This document shows, piece after piece, positions 44,987 to 51,229 of a stretch of 51,229 bases of DNA (the stretch's first letter is position 1; each line of letters begins with the position of its first letter). This DNA comes from Pseudomonas sp. GM50 (GTDB lineage Bacteria > Pseudomonadota > Gammaproteobacteria > Pseudomonadales > Pseudomonadaceae): contig NZ_AKJK01000001.1 of assembly GCF_000282375.1 (NCBI RefSeq), positions 1-51,229 on the forward strand, written 5' to 3'. The translations under genes and the position numbers were made by a program. The notes beneath the pieces were generated by a model. It made no database searches. It saw only the letters and a program-made list of their open reading frames with translations, and was not told the DNA's origin.

Positions 44987-47926
44987 TCAGCTTAACCCCA
45001 GCTCGCGCCAGATCCGCATGACCTGCCGTCGTTCATCCACGAACTGGTCGCCCGGTATTACGCCGGCGTCCTTCTGCAAGGCCTCCCGGTGAGCGGCGGA
45101 GCGGTAGGCCTTATAGGCTTCACGCAACAGGCTGGCGTCTTCGGCGGGCATCAGCCCGACCTCCTCCAACCCTTCCAGAATGCGGATATTGTCGGTATAG
45201 CGCAGCAATGACGGATGCGCTTCAGACCATGCCAGAGCCGCGTATTGCACCATAAATTCAATATCGACGATACCTCCGGCGTCCTGCTTGAGATCGAACG
45301 GCGCCGTGGCCTCGAAGGCATTTGCCGCCGTGCCCGCCGCAGTGCTCTTGCTGCCCAGATTATCGCGCATCTTGGCGCGCATTTCGCTGACCTCCTGGCG
45401 CAAGGTCGGCAGGTCCCGTGGCTTGGCCAATACCGCCGCGCGAACCTTCTCGAATGCCTGGCCGACATCCTGACTGCCCACCAGCACTCGCGCCCGCACC
45501 AGCGCCTGATGCTCCCAGGTCCAGGCTTCGTTTTCCTGATACCGGGCAAACGCCCCCAGGGAACTCACCAGCAAACCGGACGCACCGGACGGCCGCAGGC
45601 GCATGTCCACTTCATACAACTGGCCGGAGTTGGTCTGCGCCGTCAGCAAATGAATGATGCGCTGCCCGAGCCGGGTAAAAAACTGCGCGCCATCGATAGG
45701 CTTCGGCCCGTCGGTTTCGGCCTGCGGATCGCCGTCGTGGATAAACACCAGATCCAGGTCCGAACTATGCCCCAGCTCCAGACCGCCGACTTTCCCGTAA
45801 CCGACAATGATGAAGCCAGGGTCGCACAAGGTACCGTCAGTGCGCAGCGGTGAGCCGTACTTGGCCACGGTCTGTCGCCAAGCCAGGGCCAGCACTTGTT
45901 CGAGGATCGCTTCGGCGAGCCAGGTCAGGTAATCGCTGACCTTCATCAAAGGCAGGCTGCCGGCAATTTCCGAGGCGGCGACGCGCAAGCGGTGCGCCAG
46001 TTTGAAATGCCGCAGGGCTTCCATTTGTTGTTCGAGGTCATCTTCGGGAATCCGCGTCAGACGCTCGCGCAATTCGGCCGCCAGTTCCGGCGCCAGCGGT
46101 GGCTTGAACAGCCGGCCTTCGTTGAGCAGTTCGTCGAGCAGCAGCGGGAAGCGCGTGATCTGTTCGGCAATCCATGGGCTCGCGGCGCATAGCGTCAGCA
46201 AGCGGCGCAGGGCGCCTGGGTTCTCGGTCAGCAACACCAGATAGGCGGAGCGACGCGCCACGGCTTCCACCAGCGGCAGCACCCGCTCCAGCACCAGATC
46301 GGGGCTGGCATGCTCCACAGCCTGAGCCAGCAAGCGCGGAATAAAAGCATCGAGGCGTTCACGCCCCAGGCGCTGCATGGCGCGCAATTGCGGGCTGCCA
46401 CGCAGAGCGGCCAAGGCTTTCAGGGCCTTGGAGGCGTCGGCAAAACCGCCCTCTTCCAACTGACGGCACGCGGCTTCCTCGTCCTGCGCCTCCTCCCACA
46501 GCGGCAGCCATTCCCCGCCGACCACCACTTCGCTCTCGGCGCCATTCTCTTCATCGGGATCGGCAATCACCTGAGCAAAGTGCCAGGCCACCCGGCCACG
46601 CCAGTACATCAGCTGTTCGTGGAATGCCGTCCAATTGGCAAACCCGAGCATAAAGGCAATGCGCGCCTGATCCTGTTCGCCATCCGGCAGCATCTGGGTC
46701 TGGCGGTCGGCAATCGCCTGGATCGCGTGTTCGGTGTAGCGCAGGAATTCGTAGGCTTCGCGCAACTCACTGACCACCGCTGGCGGCAGGTAACCCTGAC
46801 CTTCGAGGGTGCTCAGTACTTTTAATAGAGGGCGCTGCTGCAGACTCAAGTCGCGGCCACCGTGAATCAACTGGAAGGCCTGAGCGATAAATTCGACTTC
46901 ACGAATGCCGCCGGAACCCAGTTTGATATTGTCAGCCATACCCTTGCGCCGGACTTCCTGCTGGATCAGCTGCTTCATGGTGCGCAGCGCTTCGATGGCC
47001 GAGAAGTCCAGGTAACGCCGGTAAACGAACGGGCGCAGCATCTCTTGCAGTTGCGCGCCCGCCACTTGATCGCCGGCCACCACGCGCGACTTGATCATCG
47101 CGTAGCGTTCCCAGTCGCGGCCCTGATCCTGGTAATACTGCTCCAGTGCATTGAAGCTCAGCACCAGCGCGCCGGACGAACCGTAAGGCCGCAAGCGCAT
47201 GTCGACGCGGAACACGAAACCGTCGACGGTCATCGGGTCCAGCGCCTTGATCAGGCGCTGGCCGAGACGAATGAAAAATTCCTGGTTATCCAGCGACCGT
47301 TTCACGCCGACGGTTTCGCCGCCCTCGGGGTAGGCGAAGATCAAGTCGATGTCCGACGACAGGTTCAGCTCCACGGCGCCGAGCTTGCCCATGCCGAGGA
47401 TGACCATCTGTTGCGGCTCGCCGCTACGTCGCCCGGTGGGTGTACCGAACTGTTGGCAATGGCGCTGATACAACCACTGATAGGCCTGATCGATGCTGGC
47501 ATCGGCCATGTCCGAGAGGTCGCGACAGGTCTGGATCAAATCGGCCTGGCGAGTCAGATCGCGCCAGATGATCCGCACTTGCTGGCGGGTGCGCTGGCGA
47601 CGCAGGGCGCGGCCAAGTAGGTCGTCGGTTTCGGCTGCGCTCACCGCCGTCGCAATCTGTGCGCACAACTCGCCCGGGGCAAAGGCGCGGTCCAGCTCGC
47701 CGGACTGCACCAGCTCCAGCAACATCAAAGGGTCACGCACACTCTGTTCAATGACAAAGTCGCTGGCGGCGGTGACGCGGGCAAATTGCGCCCAGCGCTC
47801 AGGCGTCCAGGCAGACAGGCCATGATCATCGGCAAGTGCCGCGACGGCCGTACGGAACGACTGCTCGGCACGGGTGACAAATGGCTGGAGTACGCCGGGC
47901 AGTTCGGCAAGCGAAGGGAGGCTCAT
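44987..47926 (-). CDS. glnE: Bifunctional glutamine synthetase adenylyltransferase / adenylyl-removing enzyme
   Basis: GlnE adds and removes AMP on glutamine synthetase in response to PII, tuning nitrogen assimilation. The 979-residue product has two nucleotidyltransferase domains: the N-terminal adenylyl-removing domain with GMGKLGAVELNLSSDIDLIF (about residues 170-190) and the C-terminal adenylyltransferase domain with GYGKVGGLELGHSSDLDLVF (about 715-735), each with the Gx11DxD-type metal site. PII-binding helical regions lie between and behind them. The ATG at 47926 fits the family start. It is divergent from aceE across a 383-nt regulatory gap. Confidence 0.97.
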   Translation of the reverse strand: MSLPSLAELPGVLQPFVTRAEQSFRTAVAALADDHGLSAWTPERWAQFARVTAASDFVIEQSVRDPLMLLELVQSGELDRAFAPGELCAQIATAVSAAETDDLLGRALRRQRTRQQVRIIWRDLTRQADLIQTCRDLSDMADASIDQAYQWLYQRHCQQFGTPTGRRSGEPQQMVILGMGKLGAVELNLSSDIDLIFAYPEGGETVGVKRSLDNQEFFIRLGQRLIKALDPMTVDGFVFRVDMRLRPYGSSGALVLSFNALEQYYQDQGRDWERYAMIKSRVVAGDQVAGAQLQEMLRPFVYRRYLDFSAIEALRTMKQLIQQEVRRKGMADNIKLGSGGIREVEFIAQAFQLIHGGRDLSLQQRPLLKVLSTLEGQGYLPPAVVSELREAYEFLRYTEHAIQAIADRQTQMLPDGEQDQARIAFMLGFANWTAFHEQLMYWRGRVAWHFAQVIADPDEENGAESEVVVGGEWLPLWEEAQDEEAACRQLEEGGFADASKALKALAALRGSPQLRAMQRLGRERLDAFIPRLLAQAVEHASPDLVLERVLPLVEAVARRSAYLVLLTENPGALRRLLTLCAASPWIAEQITRFPLLLDELLNEGRLFKPPLAPELAAELRERLTRIPEDDLEQQMEALRHFKLAHRLRVAASEIAGSLPLMKVSDYLTWLAEAILEQVLALAWRQTVAKYGSPLRTDGTLCDPGFIIVGYGKVGGLELGHSSDLDLVFIHDGDPQAETDGPKPIDGAQFFTRLGQRIIHLLTAQTNSGQLYEVDMRLRPSGASGLLVSSLGAFARYQENEAWTWEHQALVRARVLVGSQDVGQAFEKVRAAVLAKPRDLPTLRQEVSEMRAKMRDNLGSKSTAAGTAANAFEATAPFDLKQDAGGIVDIEFMVQYAALAWSEAHPSLLRYTDNIRILEGLEEVGLMPAEDASLLREAYKAYRSAAHREALQKDAGVIPGDQFVDERRQVMRIWRELGLS

Positions 47927-48133
47927 GGTCTATCCTTGATCGGCGTGTGAAGGGCTGCATGTAGTGATTCGTGAAAATGCGCTACCTGACCGACTGTCGA
48001 ACAAAGGTTAGAAATAGCTGAAATTTGTTTATTTTTGGCAGCGATCATCAAGCCTTCACCTTTTTTGGTTGGCAAAAGACCAACCTTAACGATTATTCTC
48101 ACAACGCAGCCGGAGGCCACAAGCCAATCTTCT
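47927..48133. other. glnE-aceE intergenic region, glnE-proximal part
   Basis: This AT-rich stretch carries no credible gene. It contains an inverted repeat GGTTGG-N7-CCAACC at about 48068-48086, preceded on the plus strand by a T-run, so it does not form a terminator in either direction. The glnE promoter should lie here, but no clear box was found. Confidence 0.6.
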
Positions 48134-48146
48134 GTAGTTTTACTAC
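48134..48146. promoter_or_regulatory. Operator candidate 1 for aceEF, GTAGT-TTT-ACTAC
   Basis: The 13-bp palindrome GTAGTTTTACTAC (48134-48146) lies upstream of a TATACA box (48152-48157), so it would sit between the -35 and -10 positions of an aceE promoter. The form GT-N3-AC fits sites of FadR-type GntR regulators, the group that includes PdhR, the pyruvate-responsive repressor of aceEF in E. coli. Confidence 0.6.
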
Positions 48147-48185
48147 TCGTCTATACATTCGAAAGGCTGAAATGCCCGATGATTT

Positions 48186-48198
48186 GTAGTAAAACTAC
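48186..48198. promoter_or_regulatory. Operator candidate 2 for aceEF, GTAGT-AAA-ACTAC
   Basis: GTAGTAAAACTAC (48186-48198) is the exact reverse complement of candidate 1. The centres of the two sites are 52 bp apart, close to five helical turns, so a protein bound at both could bridge them by looping. Confidence 0.6.
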
Positions 48199-48309
48199 AC
48201 GCCGCCGGAACAACCTATCGGCAATCCAAGAATTTATATCGTCTGCCCACAAGGCCAGTCGCAAACTCAGGCAACCGATTCTGGAAGCCTTTCCGCCCTG
48301 GAGCAAGCC

Positions 48310-50955
48310 ATGCAAGACCTCGATCCCGTCGAAACCCAGGAATGGCTGGACGCCCTGGAATCGGTTCTCGACAAAGAAGGCGAAGACCGTGCTCACTATC
48401 TGATGACCCGTATGGGCGAACTCGCGACCCGTAGCGGCTCGCAGCTCCCTTACGCCATCACTACGCCGTACCGCAACACGATCCCCGTTACCCACGAAGC
48501 ACGCATGCCTGGCGACCTGTTCATGGAACGCCGCATTCGCTCGTTGGTGCGCTGGAACGCGATGGCCATGGTAATGCGTACGAACCTGAAAGATTCTGAC
48601 CTCGGCGGTCACATCTCCAGCTTCGCTTCCAGTGCGACCCTGTATGACATCGGCTTCAACTACTTCTTCCAGGCCCCGAGCGACGAGCACGGCGGCGACC
48701 TGATCTACTTCCAGGGCCACACCTCGCCAGGCGTCTACGCCCGTGCATTCATGGAAGGCCGCATCACCGAAGACCAGATGAACAACTTCCGCCAGGAAGT
48801 CGACGGTCAGGGCCTGTCGTCCTACCCGCACCCTTGGCTGATGCCTGACTTCTGGCAGTTCCCGACCGTATCCATGGGTCTGGGCCCGATCCAGGCGATC
48901 TACCAGGCTCGCTTCATGAAGTACCTGGAACACCGTGGCTTCATCCAGCCGGGCAAACAGAAAGTCTGGTGCTTCCTGGGTGACGGCGAGTGCGACGAGC
49001 CGGAATCCCTGGGCGCGATCTCGCTGGCTGGCCGCGAGAAGCTCGACAACCTGATCTTCGTCATCAACTGCAACCTGCAGCGCCTCGACGGCCCGGTTCG
49101 TGGCAACGGCAAGATCATCCAGGAACTCGAAGGCGTGTTCCGCGGTGCTCAGTGGAACGTGACCAAAGTCATCTGGGGCCGTTTCTGGGACCCACTGCTG
49201 GCCAAGGACGTCGACGGTATCCTGCAACGCCGCATGGACGAAGTCATCGACGGCGAGTACCAGAACTACAAAGCCAAAGACGGCGCGTTCGTGCGTGAAC
49301 ACTTCTTCAACACGCCAGAACTCAAGGCGATGGTTGCAGACTTGTCCGACGACGAGATCTGGAAACTCAACCGTGGCGGCCACGACCCGTACAAGGTCTA
49401 CGCGGCGTACCACGAAGCGGTCAACCACAAAGAACAACCGACCGTCATCCTGGCCAAGACCATCAAGGGTTATGGCACCGGTGCCGGCGAAGCGAAAAAC
49501 ACCGCGCACAACACCAAGAAAGTCGACGTCGACAGCCTGAAGTTGTTCCGCGATCGTTTCGATATCCCGGTCAAAGACGACGAGCTCGAAAACCTGCCGT
49601 TCTTCAAACCGGAAGAAGGCAGCGCCGAAGCCCGTTACCTGAGCGAGCGTCGTACCGCACTGGGCGGCTTCGTGCCTCAGCGTCGCGCCAAGAGCTTCAA
49701 CATTCCGACCCCGCCACTGGACACCCTCAAGGCGATCCTGGACGGCTCGGGCGACCGTGAAATTTCCACCACCATGGCCTTCGTGCGGATCCTCGCGCAA
49801 CTGGTCAAGGACAAGGAAATCGGTCCACGCATCGTTCCGATCATCCCGGACGAAGCCCGTACCTTCGGTATGGAAGGCATGTTCCGTCAGTTGGGCATCT
49901 ACTCGTCCGTCGGCCAGCTCTACGAGCCAGTCGATAAAGACCAGGTGATGTTCTACAAGGAAGACCAGAAAGGCCAGATCCTCGAAGAAGGCATCAACGA
50001 AGCGGGCGCCATGAGCTCCTTCATCGCTGCCGGTACCTCGTACTCCAGCCACAACCAGCCGATGCTGCCGTTCTACATCTTCTACTCGATGTTCGGCTTC
50101 CAGCGTATCGGCGACCTGGCCTGGGCCGCTGGCGACAGCCGCACCCGTGGCTTCCTGATCGGCGGTACCGCCGGCCGTACCACCCTGAACGGTGAAGGCC
50201 TGCAGCACGAAGACGGTCACAGCCACCTGCTGGCTGCCACCATCCCGAACTGCCGCACCTACGATCCAACCTACGGCTACGAGCTGGCGGTGATCATTCA
50301 GGACGGCATGAAGAAGATGACCGAAGAGCAACAGGACGTCTTCTACTACATCACCGTGATGAACGAGTCCTACCAGCAGCCAGCCATGCCGGCCGGTGCC
50401 GAAGAAGGCATCAAGAAAGGCATGTACCTGCTTGAGGAAGATACCCGCGAAGCGGCGCACCACGTTCAGCTGATGGGCTCCGGCACCATCCTGCGTGAAG
50501 TCCGTGAAGCGGCGAAGATCCTGCGTGAAGAGTTCAACGTCGGCGCTGACGTGTGGAGCGTTACCAGCTTCAACGAACTGCGTCGCGACGGCCTGGCCGT
50601 TGAGCGCACCAACCGTCTGCACCCGGGCCAGAAGCCTAAGCTGAGCTATGTGGAAGAGTGCCTGAACGGCCGTAAAGGTCCGGTCATCGCCTCTACCGAC
50701 TACATGAAGCTGTTCGCTGAGCAAATTCGTCAGTGGGTCCCGTCCAAGGAATTCAAAGTCCTGGGCACCGATGGTTTCGGCCGCAGTGACAGCCGCAAGA
50801 AGCTGCGTCACTTCTTCGAAGTAGACCGTCATTTCGTGGTGTTGGCAGCCCTGGAAGCCTTGGCTGACCGTGGTGACATCGAACCTAAAGTGGTGGCTGA
50901 AGCCATCGCCAAGTTCGGTATCAACCCGGAAAAACGCAACCCACTGGACTGCTGA
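48310..50955 (+). CDS. aceE: Pyruvate dehydrogenase E1 component (homodimeric)
   Basis: AceE decarboxylates pyruvate with thiamine diphosphate and passes the acetyl group to the lipoyl groups of AceF. The 881-residue length is usual for the alpha2-type E1 of Proteobacteria. Motifs are [20 protein letters not shown] and the ThDP-binding [18 protein letters not shown] to [18 protein letters not shown] (GDG-x-NN type), with the C-terminal [15 protein letters not shown] segment of the transketolase-like half. A GGAG ribosome-binding site precedes the ATG. The thiamine it needs links it to thiC in the same window. aceF begins 11 nt downstream. Confidence 0.98.
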   Translation: MQDLDPVETQEWLDALESVLDKEGEDRAHYLMTRMGELATRSGSQLPYAITTPYRNTIPVTHEARMPGDLFMERRIRSLVRWNAMAMVMRTNLKDSDLGGHISSFASSATLYDIGFNYFFQAPSDEHGGDLIYFQGHTSPGVYARAFMEGRITEDQMNNFRQEVDGQGLSSYPHPWLMPDFWQFPTVSMGLGPIQAIYQARFMKYLEHRGFIQPGKQKVWCFLGDGECDEPESLGAISLAGREKLDNLIFVINCNLQRLDGPVRGNGKIIQELEGVFRGAQWNVTKVIWGRFWDPLLAKDVDGILQRRMDEVIDGEYQNYKAKDGAFVREHFFNTPELKAMVADLSDDEIWKLNRGGHDPYKVYAAYHEAVNHKEQPTVILAKTIKGYGTGAGEAKNTAHNTKKVDVDSLKLFRDRFDIPVKDDELENLPFFKPEEGSAEARYLSERRTALGGFVPQRRAKSFNIPTPPLDTLKAILDGSGDREISTTMAFVRILAQLVKDKEIGPRIVPIIPDEARTFGMEGMFRQLGIYSSVGQLYEPVDKDQVMFYKEDQKGQILEEGINEAGAMSSFIAAGTSYSSHNQPMLPFYIFYSMFGFQRIGDLAWAAGDSRTRGFLIGGTAGRTTLNGEGLQHEDGHSHLLAATIPNCRTYDPTYGYELAVIIQDGMKKMTEEQQDVFYYITVMNESYQQPAMPAGAEEGIKKGMYLLEEDTREAAHHVQLMGSGTILREVREAAKILREEFNVGADVWSVTSFNELRRDGLAVERTNRLHPGQKPKLSYVEECLNGRKGPVIASTDYMKLFAEQIRQWVPSKEFKVLGTDGFGRSDSRKKLRHFFEVDRHFVVLAALEALADRGDIEPKVVAEAIAKFGINPEKRNPLDC

Positions 50956-50966
50956 GGAGACACTCT

Positions 50967-51229
50967 GTGAGCGAACTCATTCGCGTACCTGACATCGGCA
51001 GCGGTGAAGGTGAAGTAATTGAACTGTTTGTGAAGGTCGGCGACCGTATCGAAGCCGATCAGAGCATCCTGACACTTGAGTCGGACAAGGCGAGCATGGA
51101 AGTGCCTGCGCCGAAGGCCGGTATCATCAAGAGCCTGAAAGTGAAGCTGGGCGATCGCCTGAAAGAAGGCGACGAACTGCTGGAGCTGGAAGTCGAAGGT
51201 GCCGCTGCTGCGGCCCCTGCGGCTGCCGC
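50967..51229 (+). CDS. aceF: Dihydrolipoyllysine acetyltransferase (PDH E2), 3' end outside window
   Basis: The first 87 codons of AceF are present, starting at a GTG with the ribosome-binding site GAGGAGA. The N-terminal lipoyl domain is complete, with the lipoylation site [10 protein letters not shown] (Lys41). It ends in an Ala/Pro-rich linker (AAAAAPAAA) typical of the E2 swinging arm. The gene follows aceE after 11 nt, so the two are cotranscribed, but the remaining lipoyl, binding and catalytic domains lie beyond the right edge. Confidence 0.97.
   Translation, partial: MSELIRVPDIGSGEGEVIELFVKVGDRIEADQSILTLESDKASMEVPAPKAGIIKSLKVKLGDRLKEGDELLELEVEGAAAAAPAAA

Noticed and set aside
48068..48086. 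Intrinsic terminator or PdhR box between glnE and aceE
   Set aside because: The GGTTGG/CCAACC repeat has its T-run on the wrong side for a terminator, and its 7-nt centre does not fit the ATTGGT-N3-ACCAAT form of E. coli PdhR sites.
48151..50832. 893-codon open frame opposite aceE
   Set aside because: Long antisense frames are common over highly biased genes such as aceE. The product has no recognisable domain and the region is fully explained by aceE.

Overview
The window is a chromosomal segment of a Pseudomonas, most likely of the P. fluorescens group. The evidence is a GC-rich composition, a gene order that I recall as closely matching P. aeruginosa PAO1 from parC (PA4964) to aceE/aceF (PA5015/PA5016), and several copies of the REP doublets typical of this group. 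No mobile-element transposase, CRISPR array, tRNA or rRNA gene was seen. Synteny and locus numbers come from memory, not from a database search.

Layout. (1) 1-8009, minus strand: topoisomerase IV and housekeeping block, in transcription order nudF, a DUF1249 gene, cpdA, then (after a REP doublet) a YqiA-type esterase, parE, a phytase-like esterase, a retropepsin-like protease and parC, which runs off the left edge. (2) 8238-14403: a DUF3298 lipoprotein; thiamine genes cytX and thiC on the minus strand with a TPP riboswitch and a candidate promoter; a TolC-type outer-membrane channel (OpmH-like). (3) 14427-20302: waaA (Kdo transferase), a LysR regulator divergent from an SMR efflux gene, an FAD oxidoreductase/aldo-keto reductase pair and a conserved hypothetical gene. 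(4) 20366-22937: three minus-strand glycosyltransferase-like genes of accessory character. (5) 23058-44629: a large lipopolysaccharide (LPS) core region: hldE, msbA, a WaaL ligase fused to a kinase-like domain, wapR, ssg, a DUF6625 gene, a PIG-L deacetylase (dnpA), mig-14, wapH, wapO, a small lipoprotein, and the tightly overlapping run waaF-waaC-waaG-waaP-wapP-wapQ-double kinase. (6) 44987-51229: glnE (minus), then aceE and the start of aceF (plus), with a regulatory intergenic region between.

How it works together. Most of the window builds the outer membrane. HldE makes ADP-heptose; WaaA, WaaC and WaaF build the Kdo-heptose inner core; WaaP and its relatives phosphorylate it; WapO carbamoylates it; WaaG, WapH, WapR, Ssg and further transferases extend the outer core; MsbA flips lipid A-core; WaaL ligates O-antigen. 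Mig-14 and DnpA homologues, linked to antimicrobial peptide and drug tolerance, sit in the same operon.

Most notable observations: twin 13-bp operators (GTAGT-N3-ACTAC) one face-repeat apart upstream of aceE; the WaaL-kinase fusion and WapQ, both lacking the usual catalytic Asp of the kinase HxD motif; a possible attenuator-like leader before waaF, where ilvE would be expected but is absent; six REP doublets of two types with compensatory changes in their inner stems; and a low-GC-looking accessory glycosyltransferase trio that includes a sialyltransferase (GT29)-like protein. I did not find a clearly undescribed multi-gene system.
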